64,000 bases of DNA from assembly GCA_030562195.1 (NCBI GenBank), contig CM060201.1, positions 20,286,454 to 20,350,453 of the forward strand. The letters are read 5' to 3'. The DNA is from Nipponacmea schrenckii (lineage: Eukaryota > Mollusca > Gastropoda > Lottiidae). A program made the position numbers and the translations under genes. The notes beneath the pieces were generated by a model, which saw only the letters and a list, made by a program, of their open reading frames with translations, ran no database searches and was not told where the DNA came from. Below are positions 1 to 12,858 of this stretch, piece after piece. Position 1 is the stretch's first letter; each line of letters begins with the position of its first letter.

Positions 1-1270
1 TATTTATTTTCAAGTTAATATTCTGTTTCTGATCTTACTGAAGTGTCTTGAAAACGATTACATTTTGATCAAATCTGAGAGATAATATTTAAATCATCTT
101 CACAATGTCGAGTTGGTTCATCGATACCTTCCTTGTATCACAGAGTAATCGATTTGATTGGCTGTATTCTCTAACGTACAACCAATCAGAGACCTCGACA
201 GAAAGTCCGTAAACAATATGTCTAGATTATGTGTGATGTATATATTCTTGCTATCCAATCATTTGTCTAGAACACTGCTTTAACTCGACCACCGTAATTA
301 CGGAAACTAAATAGGGCATCGTACTTAGCCTTTCGATCGAAAGGTCAGCTTGACGGAAACTACCGAGAGTTGCCGAATGTTTATTGAAAGAACGATCTTG
401 TTATTAGGCTGTCAAGATGTCATTGACTCGTGAAGATTATCATAATGCAGATTGTATTTGAAAATTAGTGGCTGTAAATAGAGTTATTTCTCTTGTACAA
501 TAGCTGTTAAATAGAGTTATTTCCCTTGTACAATATCTTTTAATATTCAGAGTTTGTTAATAAAAAATTGTTTTTTTTAATGGATTTTAATTCTTCCACA
601 TGCGGGGACACAAGAAAAGTGGCTATGTCAGTCAAGCTATTCAGGACGAAGTTCGCAATAACTTAACATTTTGAAGATGTATAAGATGAAGTTTGTAATA
701 AAATAAAATAGAGTTTTACGTCCTACTCTTCTGTATCTTATAGGCTTGTAAAGATGTTCAATTGGGTGCAGAGGAGTAGGACGTAAAACTCCGTTCATTT
801 TCTAAATAAAGCAATTGAAATCAATACCCGAGTTTTAATAGCCTGATAATACTCACCCCTATCTCCAGCTCATCAATACAAGGAGTTGAAGTGGTTTTAA
901 ATAAAGATAATTAAGAGATTTGAAGAGCTATATTAAACTTATATTTATGGTCTATCGAGATAATAACTTATTAGGATTTCATACACGAGATTTGACGTTT
1001 GAATTTCTTGCAAGCTTTAAATTTCAGTTATTGTACAATATGTTTGTGCTTGACCCACAGTGCTTATTTTTTCTGCTCTGTCGATTCAACGCATATTAGT
1101 CTGTCATATCTTTCTTTACGTTTTTAAATACAAGATTGCTTATTAACAAAAGCTTTAAGTTACAAACTTATAGCCATTACTGAAACATATATACAAGCAT
1201 GAAAAATGGGTGATATGTTACAAATACAAGAATATGAACAAGAAATTCATTTTTATTTAAATCATATAAA
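1..1270. other. Intergenic stretch without a recognised gene
   Basis: No exon-like frame with splice sites was found on either strand. Bases 90-150 and 640-700 look like diverged relatives, in opposite orientations, of the CACAATGTCAAGCTATTAC repeat that forms the large satellite at 31.3-34.3 kb. A pair of SINE tails lies at 711-791. The rest is AT-rich and unremarkable. Confidence 0.5.
711..791. repeat. Inverted pair of SINE 3' tails
   Basis: Bases 711-733 begin GAGTTTTACGTCCTACTC, and bases 769-791 are close to their reverse complement (GAGTAGGACGTAAAACTC). The same motif ends the SINE-like copies at 8.27, 38.1, 46.3, 46.7, 48.0, 61.4, 61.5 and 63.8 kb. Two tails pointing at each other suggest adjacent insertions in opposite orientation. 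Confidence 0.6.
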
Positions 1271-2198
1271 GGTTAGGGGAGAGAGTTATGAACGTGGGGG
1301 TCAGGTATATATGGAGGTATATTAAGAAGAACACGAAGGTGCCCCTATAACGTTAGGGGGAGAGTTATCGACGTGGGGGTAGGTACATTAAGAAGAAATG
1401 ACGGTGCCCATATAACGGTTAGGGGGGGGAGTTATCGACGTGGGGGTCAGGTATATATGGAGGTATATTAAGAAGAACATGAAGGTGCCCCTATAACTGT
1501 TAGGGGAGAGAGTTATCGACGTGGGGGTCAGGTATATATGAAGGTATATTAAGAAGAACATGAAGGTGCCCCTATAACGGTTAGGGGAGAGAGTTATCGA
1601 CGTGGGGGTCAGGTATATATGAAGGTATATTAAGAAGAACATGAAGGTGCCCCTATAACTGTTAGGGGGGAGAGTTATCGACGTGGGGGTAAGGTATATA
1701 TGAAGGTATATTAAGAAGAAGATGACGGTGCCCCTATAACTGTTAGGGGGGAGAGTTATCGACGTGGGGGTCAGGTATATATGAAGGTATATTAAGAAGA
1801 AGATGACGGTGCCCTATAACTGTTAGGGGGGAGAGTTATCGACGTGGGGGTCAGGTATATATGAAGGTATATTAAGAAGAAGATGACGGTGCCCTATAAC
1901 TGTTAGGGGGAGAGTTATCGACGTGGGGGTCAGGTATATATGAAGAGTATATTAAGAAGAAGATGACGGTGCCCCTATAACTGTTAGGGGGGAGAGTTAT
2001 CGACGTGGGGGTCAGGTATATATGAAGGTATATTAAGAAGAAGATGACGGTGCCCTATAACTGTTAGGGGGAGAGTTATCGACGTGGGGGTCAGGTATAT
2101 ATGAAGGTATATTAAGAAGAAGATGATGGTGCCCCTATAACTGTTAGGGGGGAGAGTTATCGACGTGGGGGTCAGGTATATATGAAAGTATATTAAGA
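1271..2198. repeat. Minisatellite, about 80-bp unit, about 12 copies
   Basis: A unit containing GTTAGGGGAGAGAGTTATCG and GGTATATATGAAGGTATA recurs about every 79-81 bases. Copies differ by small indels, especially in the G runs and in the gaag/gacg positions. The open frame on the minus strand here is only a translation of the repeat. Confidence 0.9.
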
Positions 2199-2944
2199 GT
2201 TAACGACTATGAAGTGCACTCGAGGCCAATATCAGATATTAATATAGATAGATCTAATAGACTCTTAATCACGCTTAATACTGATAACATTAACCCTTCC
2301 CGATAACATTAACCCTTTATACCACACCTGTTAAATGGCTTAATTCCCATTGTCTTATATTGTTTTAGTTAAACTGTCTTCAAGTCCAATTATTTCGTTT
2401 TTCGTTTCGAATTTCTAATCCATTTTATTTCAAGAACAGTAAAAAGTGAACAAATCGTCGAAGGCCTCAAAAAATATAAAACGTAATTAAGGAAAGAAAA
2501 TTTTGGTTCAAGATAACGCGGTATATTATTTATATAGTTTAGTATTGATGGTCCGTTCATACTTAATATATGTCCAACCATAGCAAACAGGCAAGTTAAA
2601 ATATCACATCCAACCAACTAGAGGATTGTGCTCGGTGTCCAATCTGTGATCAGATTATGCTTGATAAAAAAAATATGCGACTCTTATATTCAAGTAAGGC
2701 CTATACTGTTAGAGCACTAGTCAAATAACACAGGTCATTTTGGAAACTTGAAAAACAAGATTCATTAATTAAACGACCAATCGATCCAGTACAGGTGCGA
2801 GTTGAAAGGAACAGAGAAAAATCACCTGTCTTTGATTAGATGGGATAATTTGTTAATTAATTAAAGTTAATTAGATTAGTATAAAGCCTGAAAGTTAATT
2901 AGATTAATTACAGTTTGGATATTAATTTCATATTTATACTATCA

Positions 2945-2975
<31 letters not shown>

Positions 2976-3040
2976 ACTGCTATTAGGCAGGCAGCTAATT
3001 GTCAACTACAAGCACTGGCCCTGAAGATGTTCCATTACCT
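2199..3040. other. Intergenic; contains a (TTA)n microsatellite
   Basis: AT-rich sequence with no supportable exon. The only clear feature is a (TTA)n run at 2944-2970. A 75-codon minus-strand frame at 2390-2617 has no recognisable domain or splice context. Confidence 0.5.
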
Positions 3041-3041
3041 T

Positions 3042-3360
3042 TCAGGACATGTAATGTGAAATAGGCAACGTAAAAAACCATTTCACTACACCGTAGCTAC
3101 CGATATTTCTTTCAGGATATTTAACGTGATATAGTCAACGTAAAAAACAATTTCACTACACCGTAGCTACCGATATTTCTTTCAGGATATTTAACGTGAT
3201 ATAGCAACGTAAAAAACCATTTCACTACACCGTAGCTACCGATATTTCTTTCAGGATATTTAACGTGATATAGTCAACGTAAAAAACCATTTCACTACAC
3301 CGTAGCTACCGATATTTCTTTCAGGATATTTAACGTGATATAGTCAACGTAAAAAATAAT
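3042..3360. repeat. Minisatellite, about 70-bp unit, 4.5 copies
   Basis: A unit holding TTCAGGATATTTAACGTGAT and CACTACACCGTAGCTACC repeats four to five times with one- to two-base indels. The last copy decays into a TA-rich stretch near 3380. Confidence 0.85.
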
Positions 3361-3751
3361 TCACTACATCATGACTATTTATATATATATATATATATGT
3401 CTTTTAGACATTTAATTTGATACAGGCTATGAAAAAACATATTTATCTACAATATGACTATAGACTACACCGTATGTACTACATCTCGACTAATATTATC
3501 TCTTAGTATTGGCAGCTTAATTATTAAACTAAATAAGACAACTATTATAGATATACTACTCCTTCCTTTTTGCAACGTTTCAATTACATATAGGAATCTT
3601 TATCAAGTTCCAACAATAATAGATATATACTTTAGTTCCAGGTTATGAGACAATGTCATTGCTTTCTATTGGCATTATTTGGACTTTCTATATGGTATTG
3701 TCTAAATAATGAATGGAGTTTTACGTCCTACACCTGTAAATTAAGACCAGT

Positions 3752-4923
3752 GATTATAAGAGATACTCTCCTATAGAAACACTAGCCTAGAATCTATCAA
3801 GTATTAGATGTTATAAGAGATATCTCCTATATAAACACTGACCTAGTCACAGTATTAGATGTTATAAGAGATATTCTCCTATAGAAACACTGGTCTAGAA
3901 CAATAGTATTAGATGTTATAAGAGATATCTCCTATAGAAAGCACTGGTCTAGACATAGTATTAGGATGTTATAAGAGATATTCTCCTATAGAAACACTGG
4001 TCTAGAACAATAGTATTAGATGTTATAAGAGATACTCTCCTATAGAAACACTGGCCTAGGTCACTAGTATTAGGTGTTATAAGAGATACTCTCCTATAGA
4101 AACACTGGCCTAGGTCACAAGTATTAGGTGTTATAAGAGATACTCTCCTATAGAAGCACTGGCCTAGGTCACTAGTATTAGGTGTTATAAGAGATACTCT
4201 CCTATAAAACACTGGCCTAGGTACAAGTATTAGGTGTTATAAGAGATACTCTCCTATAGAAGCACTGGCCTAGGTACAAGTATTAGGTGTTATAAGAGAT
4301 ACTCTCCTATAGAAACACTGGCCTAGGTTACAATATTAGGTGTTATAAGAGATACTCTCCTATAGAAGCACTGGCCTAGGTTACAAGTATTAGGTGTTAT
4401 AAGAGATACTCCCCTATAGAAGCACTGGTCTAGGTCACAAGTATTAGGTGTTATAAGAGATACTCCCCTATAGAAGCACTGGCTAGGTCACAAGTATTAG
4501 GTGTTATAAGAGATACTCTCCTATAGAAGCACTGGACTAGGTTACAAGTATTAGGTGTTATAAGAGATACTCTCCTATAGAAACACTGGTCTAGGTTACA
4601 AGTATTAGGTGTTATAAGAGATACTCTCCTATAGAAACACTGGTCTAGGTCAATAGTATTAGGTGTTATAAGAGATACTCTCCTTAGAAACACTGGCCTA
4701 GTCACAAGTATTAGGTGTTATAAGAGATACTCTCCTATAGAAACACTGGTCTAGGTCACAAGTATTAGGTGTTATAAGAGATACTCTCCTATAGAAGCAC
4801 TGGCCTAGGTCACAAGTATTAGGTGTTATAAGAGATACTCTCCTATAGAAGCACTGGCCTGGGTCACAAGTATTAGGTGTTATAAGAGATACTCTTCTAT
4901 AGAAGCACTGGCCTAGGTCACAA
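3752..4923. repeat. Minisatellite, about 54-bp unit, about 21 copies
   Basis: The unit holds TATTAGGTGTTATAAGAGAT and CTCCTATAGAAGCACTGG. Early copies (3770-4020) are more divergent than later ones. Two 83-84-codon minus-strand frames here, with a YRRVSLITPNT periodic translation, are repeat artefacts. Confidence 0.9.
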
Positions 4924-5658
4924 GAAATTTTACGAGGGGCAATCGTGGGGTTTGTACGATGAGAATATTTGAAGAATAAGTAATAATCTTGATATTAATA
5001 TGTCGATAAAAACCGATATACTCCGTGCTTTATCAACAATACCGTGATTTGATTGGTTAACAGGTGGTGTATATCATCCATAACTCACAGTTGACAGCCA
5101 ATCAGATATCGATTATTCAATTCTTATCAATTATAATTTAATATCTTTCTTTTGTCTTTCAATTTCACTTATTAATGAGAAATTAGGATCGAAATGAAAA
5201 GTGACGATGTTTGGCCCAGGTGTGTTTCAAATCTTATATAGTAACTTACAAACGAATAACAATTTAGATCTTGTAGTGTCATTCGTCTGCTTGTGGAAAA
5301 AAGTGACCATCGTTACAAGACAGAGTAAAATTATTTAAAAACTAGAATATTGTGAAGGAAAAGGGACATTAATGTTTATATATACCATAGTATACTGTGA
5401 AAAATATTATTGAAGACTGAAATTTTAAATGTAAAAATAATTTAAGATAAACTGGAATTAACATCAATAGAATTGTGTGGAGATGATTTATTAAATATTG
5501 GATGAAGTAAATGTTTTATAGACGAGATATATATATTTACTATATTTAATACGAAATACAGATTTTAATAATTTTTATCCAGCGAAATCAGATTTTATAA
5601 ATATAAGAATTAACGGTTTGAAAAATAGAATAATTAAAGGATATCGACTTTACGAAAA
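4924..5658 (+). promoter_or_regulatory. Probable promoter and 5' UTR region of the homeobox gene
   Basis: About 730 AT-rich bases between the minisatellite and the homeobox start codon. No leader intron or strong TATA box could be fixed. The call rests only on position upstream of the ATG at 5659. Confidence 0.3.
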
Positions 5659-8600
5659 ATGGATTTAAGTGTACCGAAATCTGAACCGCACTGTATGGCT
5701 GGAGTAAATCATTCCATAGACAATATTTTAGGTTCGAGCGTTTCTGAAACCCACGAACAACACGAACTTATCACGGACTCTGACCACAGTAATTTAATTC
5801 ATTCTGACAGTAGAGTTACCTCACAATCTGATAATAAGGCATCTACAGAACCAGGTAAATATTTATTATATAATCATTTATTTAAGGACAGCGTCAAGGG
5901 AGATAATGCTAAAAGAAAAGGCAATGTGAATTTTAAATACAACTTTTTATTTAATGTTTTTATTTTATCATAGGTACAAATACACTCAATAATAGGTATT
6001 AGATATTTTATATTGTTTATTTCATATTTCTATACAATGTAGTCTAATAATTTTTTTTATTTTTTTTGTGTGTTAATTTGAATTTCCAAGTCGATTAATG
6101 TTATCAGTGTCCCTGATACATATAAAAAATATAGAAAACCTTTTTACAATCTCTTTAATAGAACTGTTTAGTTTTAGTAGAATTACAGGAACCACAGACA
6201 TCTGATTGAAAATTAGAATGGTGTAAATTGATGCTATCAGTGTCCCTGATACACATACAAAATATAGAAAACCTCTTTACAATCTCTTTAATAGAACTGT
6301 TTAGTTTTAGTAGAATTACAGGAACTACAGACGTCTGATTGAAAATTAGAATGGTGTAAATTGATACTATCAGTGTCTCTGATACACATACAAAATATAG
6401 AAAACCTCTTTACAATCTCTTTAATAGAACTGTTTAGTTTTAGTAGAATTACAGGAACTACAGACATCTGATTGAAAATTAGAATGGTGTAAATTGATAC
6501 TATCAGTGTCCCTGATACACATACAAAATATAGAAAACCTCTTTACAATCTCTTTAATAGAACTGTTTAGTTTTAGTAGAATTACAGGAACCACAGACAT
6601 CTGATTGAAAATTAGAATGATGTAAATTGATACTATCAGTGTCCCTGATACACATAAAAATTTAGAAACCCTCTTCACAATCTCTTTAATAGAACTGTTT
6701 AGTTTTAGTAGAATTACAGGAACCACAGACGTCTGATTGAAAATTAGAATGGTGTAAATTGATGATATCAGTGTCTCTGATACACATACAAAATATAGAA
6801 AACCTCTTTACAATCTCTTTAATAGAACTGTTTAGTTTTAGTAGAATTACAGGAACCACAGACATCTGATTGAAAATTAGAATGGTGTAAATTGATGCTA
6901 TCAGTGTCCCTGATACACATACAAAATATAGAAAACCTCTTTACAATCTCTTTAATAGAACTGTTTAGTTTTAGTAGAATTACAGGAACTACAGACGTCT
7001 GATTGAAAATTAGAATGGTGTAAATTGATCTATCAGTGTCTCTGATACACATACTAAAATATAGAAAACCTCTTTACAATCTCTTTAATAGAACTGTTTA
7101 GTTTTAGTAGCATTACAGGAACTACAGACTCTGATTGAAAATTAAATGGTGTAAATTGATGATATCAGTGTCCCTGATACACATACAAAATATAGAAAAC
7201 CTCTTTACAATCTCTTTAATAGAACTGTTTAGTTTTAGTAGATTACAGGAACTACAGACGTCTGATTGAAAATTAGAATGGTGTAAATTGATGATATCAG
7301 TGTCTCTGATACACATACAAAATATAGAAAACCTCTTTACAATCTCTTTAATAGAACTGTTTAGTTTTAGTAGAATTACAGGAACCACAGACGTCTGATT
7401 GAAAATTAGAATGGTGTAAATTGATACTATCAGTGTCCCTGATACACATACAAAATATAGAAAACCTCTTTACAATCTCTTTAATAGAACTGTTTAGTTT
7501 TAGTAGAATTACAGGAACTACAGACATCTGATTGAAAATTAGAATGGTGTAAATTGATACTATCAGTGTCCCTGATACACATACAAAATATAGAAAACCT
7601 CTTTACAATCTCTTTAATAGAACTGTTTAGTTTTAGTAGAATTACAGGAACCACAGACATCTGATTGAAAATTAGAATTATGTAAATTGATGATATCAGT
7701 GTCCCTGATACACATACAAAATATAGAAAACCTCTTTACAATCTCTTTCAAATATTATTTAATATCAAGTCAAGTCAGTGTTGGTTCAGGTGACTTTAAT
7801 ATATACTTTATCTCACTTAGTGTATTCATAACCGGATATGACGTACTGCTGTGAAGTGCTTTTGACAAGAGCAATTTGGTGAAATCAATTTACCATCTGG
7901 GCAAACTCATATAAAATCTTCACGCTATCAGATCAGTCCGGTTTTCGCTTGTCAGTGATGCAGGTCATAGGAACTGACATGGAAAAACCATCCAGTCGTT
8001 CGGATGGGACAATAAACCGAGGCCCAGTGTGCTACAGGCTGTGCACGTTAAGATCCCTCGACAGTTGGAAATCGCAAAAAGAGTACATTAACTCCATTCA
8101 TTAATTTTTTTAATTCTTGAATATTGTCATTATCCCTAAGATCCCTTGACAGTTGGAAGTCCTAAATAAAATGGGCTAATGCCGCTGTCTTGGCACAATT
8201 TCCCTAGTTGCACACTGCATGGCGTTCCCCGTCTTCATTAGCCCTTAAGGTGCACAGCACAAGAGTAGGGCGTAAAACTCCATTCATTTCATCCACGGAA
8301 GCTGAGTCAATGCTACAGAATTCGTTTCATTCAAATAGTCTACCCACAGTTTAACTTTGTTTCCCTTAACTGAACTCCGGTTGTTGTCTCTTCTTTAGAT
8401 GAAATGGTCGATTTACGTCCCCGTTTTACTATTAAAGCCCTCGAATCTCCAATCATAGAAACAACATAAGGTCCCCTTTCAATTAAAGTCAATTTAAAAA
8501 GTTATTTATGAGGCTAAACGCCTGATAAAGTTTCAAGTTTTAACTTTGAAGTATAATATTATTATATTAAGAAATAGTTTAATAATAAAACAAGTCAATA

Positions 8601-10862
8601 GACAGTAAATCGTACACTCTGACAGTTTCAATAGGTTCGGGTTAAAACATCCAGTTTGATAATATAGGCTACCAATTAATATTTCAGGGAAAGATTAGAC
8701 CAACTAGACCAGTTGAAATACAATTTGTTGTAAAGTTTAGTGTTGCCCTTACACCATAGTTGTCACCAATTGTGTATGGTTGTCGCTTAGAATAGTTGTC
8801 ACCAATTGTGTATGGTTGTCGCCTAGAATAGTTGTCACCAATTGTGTATGGTTGTCGCTTAGAATAGTTGTCACCAATTGTGTATGGTTGTCGCTTAGAA
8901 TAGTATGTCACCAATTGTGTATGGTTGTCGCTTAGAATAGTTGTCACCAATGTGTATGGTTGTCGCTTAGAATAGTTGTCACCAATTGTGTATGGTTGTC
9001 GCTTAGAATAGTTGTCACCAATTGTGTATGGTTGTCGCTTAGAATAGTTGTCACCAATTGTGTATGGTTGTCGCTTAGAATAGTTGTCACCAATTGTGTA
9101 TGGTTGTCGCTTAAATAGTTGTCACCAATTGTGTATGGTTGTCGCTTAAATATTGTCACCAATTGTGTATGGTTGTCGCTTAGAATAGTTGTCACCAATT
9201 GTGTATGGTTGTCGCTTAGAATAGTTGTCACAAGTTTGACAACAATCGCCATGGCTTGAGAGAAACCACAGCATTGTTAAGACGTTTCACGCATGTATAT
9301 GATCAATTGATTTTATACTTTTCCCTCTATAGGTGAAGATTCTTCACCGAAAAAACAACGAAGATTCCGAACTACTTTTACAACCGAACAACTACACGAT
9401 CTGGAGAACGTGTTCCTCATCACTCACTACCCGGATGTTAATACGCGAGATGAGCTGAGTATTAAAACAGGACTGAGTGAAGAAAGAGTCCAGGTAAAAC
9501 TGTTTTGTAAATTATAATTTTATCGGTTATAATTTTGTAGATTTAACCCGTTAGTTCCCCAGATTTGATAGGAGAATCCAAGTTTATGTTATGCTGTGAA
9601 TTAGTATCTGATGTCTGGACTATTCCAGTCTACGACGATCTTTCGTAGTTGTATGTAGACAAAGCGGGGCTGGATGATAGAGACTTTTAAATACATGTAG
9701 AACTACCCTGGGAAGTGTCGCCAACTCGGCAGAGTGTACCCGCCATACTCGATGCTACAGCGAGACTATGTATGCATCTGGGTTTTATTTAAGTTTAGTT
9801 TTTGAGAATACGACCCCAGGTAAATCTACTATAATAACTCCAGCATATCTTGTTTTATTGACGTTCTAGAACTATTATATGATTAACATGGATAATAAAT
9901 ACTCTCTTTATAGATCTGGTTTCAAAACCGAAGAGCAAAATGGCGGAAATATGAACGTCTTGGTAATTTTGGAGGACTTCATGAAATAAAAGCCTTGAAT
10001 TTTGTCCCAGCACCGAAAGCGGTGGTCAAGGTACATCCGTCTGAAGTGAGTATATATAACTTAATTCAAGCCATTGTCGTCTGCTAAAGCACAGTGGTTG
10101 GAGCGTTGGTTCTTTACGTCATGACGTCATTTGCTTGGATATGTTGAAAAATAGAGTTATTAAAGCTCTATGGTGGAAAATGAGTTCTAATCTCGACCGG
10201 AGTGTGCAAGTCCGATGACCTTGCATTCGGACTAGCTTTAAAAGGGTACGGGTAATCCGGGAAAGATCAATGTCAAGAGGTTTGATCAAGGACCAGCTGG
10301 TAGAAACGACCCTTGTGAATCTAAGTTGTTATCCTTGTAATGTAAAATCAATACCAAGAGGTTTGGCCAAGAACCAGCTGGTAGAAAGGATCCTTGTTAT
10401 CATTGTAAAAACTATATTATTTTCTTTCCTTCTTTCTTACTTAAGGATTAGGTTCCATGGGTTGGATACCTATTCTATATCCACTGCCAGTACTTCTGGA
10501 AGACGGTCTAGGCTGGAATCTCTATCTTAGTGGTAATTCAAAAACCATTTTCTCCTCTTTTTCAGGGTCCGAGCAAAAGACGAAGATTCTGTGAAACTGA
10601 AATACAGAGTTCATCAGCTGACGTTTCACCGCCAAGAGTTCTCGCCCCTCCCTTAGCCTTATATTCGCCTTACATCAATCTTCACCCATTATTTTACCCG
10701 TTTAATTTATATCCACGACCCAGCGTCCCAGAGGAACCCAAAGAACGGTCGCTTCAAACGAGCACCAAGCGTAAGAGTAGTATAATAGAATTGCGGGAAA
10801 GAGCGCGTGAGCATCGAATGAATATTGAGATGGAGTCACACTGTACCAGTTCTCCGGAATAA
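5659..10862 (+). CDS. Paired-like homeodomain transcription factor with OAR motif
   Basis: Four exons join in frame: 5659-5854, 9333-9493, 9914-10045 and 10566-10862 (TAA), giving about 261 residues. All junctions are GT-AG. Exon 1 is a serine- and acid-rich N-terminus. The homeodomain spans about residues 74-133, split between exons 2 and 3 after the VQ of helix 3. It has glutamine at position 50 and the [11 protein letters not shown] recognition helix, so it should bind DNA in the nucleus as a PRD-class factor. Residues 235-248 ([13 protein letters not shown]) match an OAR tail motif. Exon 3 could instead end at 10030 (AAG|gtacat), dropping five residues. [16 protein letters not shown] and a LGNFG stretch after the homeodomain resemble Isx most, but other paired-like families (Alx, Drgx, Rax) are not excluded. 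Intron 1 is 3.5 kb and full of repeats. An AATAAA-type signal lies near 10918. Confidence 0.88.
6103..7750 (-). repeat. Minisatellite in homeobox intron 1, about 130-bp unit, about 12.5 copies
   Basis: The unit contains ATCAGTGTCCCTGATACAC, ACAATCTCTTTAATAGAACT and CAGACATCTGATTGAAAATT. The same family lies in opposite orientation in tektin E intron 4 (56.36-57.0 kb), with single pieces at 11.39 and 60.56-60.77 kb. Strand is assigned relative to the 56-kb copies. Three minus-strand frames of 77-101 codons are repeat translations. Confidence 0.9.
7930..8291 (+). mobile_element. SINE-like element, 5'-truncated
   Basis: Contains CTTGTCAGTGATGCAGGT, CAATAAACCGAGGCCC, GTGTGCTACAGGCTGTGC, AAGATCCCTCGACAGTTGG and the terminal GTAGGGCGTAAAACTCC. 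These modules recur in the same order at 49.67 kb and reversed at 48.0-48.3 kb, and the first part follows a tRNA-like head at 53.0 kb. It lies inside homeobox intron 1. A second partial ATCCCTTGACAGTTGGAAGT near 8140 suggests two overlapping copies. Confidence 0.7.
8755..9236. repeat. Minisatellite, 36-bp unit, about 13 copies
   Basis: A near-identical 36-base unit (TATGGTTGTCGCTTAGAATA then GTTGTCACCAATTGTG) ends about 95 bases before the acceptor of homeobox exon 2. There are no spacers, so this is not a CRISPR array. The minus-strand frames of 88 and 102 codons are repeat translations. Confidence 0.92.
10265..10412 (+). repeat. Dispersed repeat of about 70 bp, two copies
   Basis: Two tandem units contain AAGAGGTTTG, CCAGCTGGTAGAAA and CCTTGT. 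Related runs occur at 12.46-12.65, 40.25-40.47 (reverse) and 60.38-60.54 kb. The copies here sit in homeobox intron 3. Confidence 0.75.
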
Positions 10863-11027
10863 CAACATATATTTAGTCTGGATATCAACTTATTTATTAT
10901 ATTTTAAATATCTACGTTAAATAAAATATACCAGATAATATCTATGTGGAACTTGGGTAGCCTATATTCTATTCTTTATAGGAACAAACTTCTTTTATTC
11001 ATACAATTTCAATAAACGTTTGATTGT

Positions 11028-12858
11028 TTAAGGTATCTCTTCTACAGGCTTCTCTACGCTTTGTTGAATTGTATCATCATGAGTTGTTTCCTCTTTGTCG
11101 CCTTGACCCTCTTCTTCGTCCTTTGTTGGTTTCTCTGGTTCCTCAGGCGCCTTCTCGGGTTTTCTCTTACTCCGTTCTGGAGACTTATCGGTATGTTTAT
11201 GTGCCTCTTTCGGAAGTTGCGAATCAAGGTACGAACTGTGAGAGGTGTCGGACGATATCTAAAAATATTCAAATTTTCACCCATTTACAATATACATAAT
11301 AGAATTGAGTAAAGGGGAAGTTTACGTTTTGCGTTTCTGCACCTAATAAAGACGAGCAACGCAATCTAGAGTCCAAGAATCATAGAGGTGTGATTGAAAA
11401 TGCGAATGAGCAAATCGATGTTATCAGTGTCCCTGATACCCACTTTGTTAACAATCTCTTTAATACAGATTAGTGAGCATGTTGAAATACATGTACATGC
11501 ATAAGCAACGTTCAGATTCTCTCTCTCTTGTTCTCCAATACACCTACCTTACATTTAAGGTTACTATCCATAGTTACACCTTTCTCTGGTCGCACCATCG
11601 GCTTCAGTTTACCAGGGTATTTAGAAATATTCCGGTAATATATTCGGTTAAACTGTAAGATATTATTTACATTTTTAGTTTTTTTTAAAAAGAATAGCGA
11701 TATTATCAATATATTTCAAACTTCGTCTTATACCTTGACTACAATAGTCACCTTTCTTGTATCACATCTTTACAATGTCAAAATATTACTAACTTCATGT
11801 AGACTACAATAGCCACTATTCTTATAAGTTTGAAGAGATTTGATTGGATTATAACGATGATAAAGTTGAAAGTGGTGGAGGGGGGAGGGGTTGAGAGTGG
11901 GGAAGTGAGGTATCCTATGTTGTTTAACATCTTTTTAAGTTACCTAAACTGAAATGTACCTACCTGCCACTCGATGGCCCATTTATTATGATTATAGTGG
12001 GGTTCTCTGGCGTTTATTCGTTTTAATATAGCTAGGTTCTCGTACGTTATTCTCAATAATTCACGATAACGTTTGGTCTTGTTTAAACTAAATAGAAAAT
12101 AAATATCCAGGATGATTCATTAGTTTACGATTCAGGGACAAGTGACGAAGCCAGTGGGGAGAGCGTTAAAATGTCCCAGCATCCCCTTAGATTTTATTTA
12201 TTTCATCTTACCTTTTTTTGCAATAATCTTTTTTAACATTATCAACTCGGCCGCCGGTTCTCATGATGTACGCCATCTTCTCTAGTAATATACGATTATC
12301 TTTTTCTACAATCGCTAACCTTTCACCTTCTATCTGGAAAATAAAATATTTTATAAAAAGAAGAAAAGTTATTCGGTCATTTTAGATTCACGTGATCATA
12401 AAACCGGCAGTAGAAAAACAATCGGTGAGATGAGAGCGTTCCAACATTTGCCCTCGATCAATGTTAGGAGGTTTGACCATGGACCAGCATGTAGACAGGA
12501 TTTCCGTTGTTTTCCTTGTAGAATCAATGCTAAGAGGTTTAACCAAGGACTAGCTTGTTTGAAGGAATTGCGCGACAGAAGCCTTGAGAACCTAAGTTGT
12601 TATCAGTGTAAATACTCTACGGTTCCAATGCCTAATTGTAGAGTCCTCTAAAACCTTATTTTGTTATCCTTGTTGGTTTACAGTCGGATCGACTGGTACA
12701 TACTCTTCAACCCCAGACCATCGTGTAGATTACACTACTGTTAGACTGTTACTAGTATGGGGTTATAGTTATACAGAATTTAATCACCTGAAGTTTTTTA
12801 GGTTTGATGTGAAGATGCATGTAAGTTTTTGGTGGGTGGTTATCGATCACGGCTTTGG
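11028..12858 (-). CDS. CFAP97-domain (hemingway-type) ciliary protein, 5' end missing
   Basis: Four minus-strand exons join in frame: 12858-12788, 12333-12212, 12087-11964 and 11258-11028 (TAA), all GT-AG. The first encodes NHPPKTYMHLHIKPKKLQ. The second runs from a glutamate-rich helix through DNRILLEKMAYIMRT and GRVDN to CKKS. The third gives LNKTKRYRELLRITYENLAI then LKRI and PHY. This order (KVDxxNxY, KSLNxxxRxRELxRIxxENxxILKR, PHY) is that of the CFAP97/KIAA1430 domain, closest to CFAP97D1. Family members act in axonemes of cilia and sperm. The last exon is a charged, Lys/Glu-rich tail of 77 residues. The first coding exon was not found; it should lie between 12.86 and 14.06 kb. The gene is convergent with the homeobox gene, and its 5' end faces tektin A. 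Confidence 0.8.
11391..11466 (-). repeat. Single diverged unit of the 130-bp repeat family
   Basis: GATTGAAAATGCGAATGAGC followed by ATCAGTGTCCCTGATACC and AACAATCTCTTTAATA matches the 6.1-7.75 kb array. It lies in an intron of the CFAP97-domain gene. Confidence 0.7.
11712..11850 (+). repeat. Two diverged units of the 72-bp repeat family
   Basis: Contains CTTCGTCTTATACCTTGACT, CACCTTTCTTGTATCACATC and TTTACAATGTCAAAATATTA, the same order as the array at 59.53-60.01 kb. Confidence 0.75.
12460..12655 (+). repeat. Dispersed repeat related to the CCAGCTGGTAG family
   Basis: Diverged copies with AGGAGGTTTGACCATGGACC, AGCATGTAGACAGGAT and CTAAGTTGTTATCAGTG are recognisable against 10.27, 40.3 and 60.4 kb. 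They fall in the first visible intron of the CFAP97-domain gene. Confidence 0.6.

Noticed and set aside
8755..9236. Regular 36-base repeats that could suggest a CRISPR array
   Set aside because: Units are directly adjacent with no unique spacers, and the context is an animal gene intron.
11054..11312. Three overlapping frames of 76-91 codons on both strands
   Set aside because: The frame that fits is the minus-strand 77-codon last exon of the CFAP97-domain gene (11258-11028). The others are shadows.
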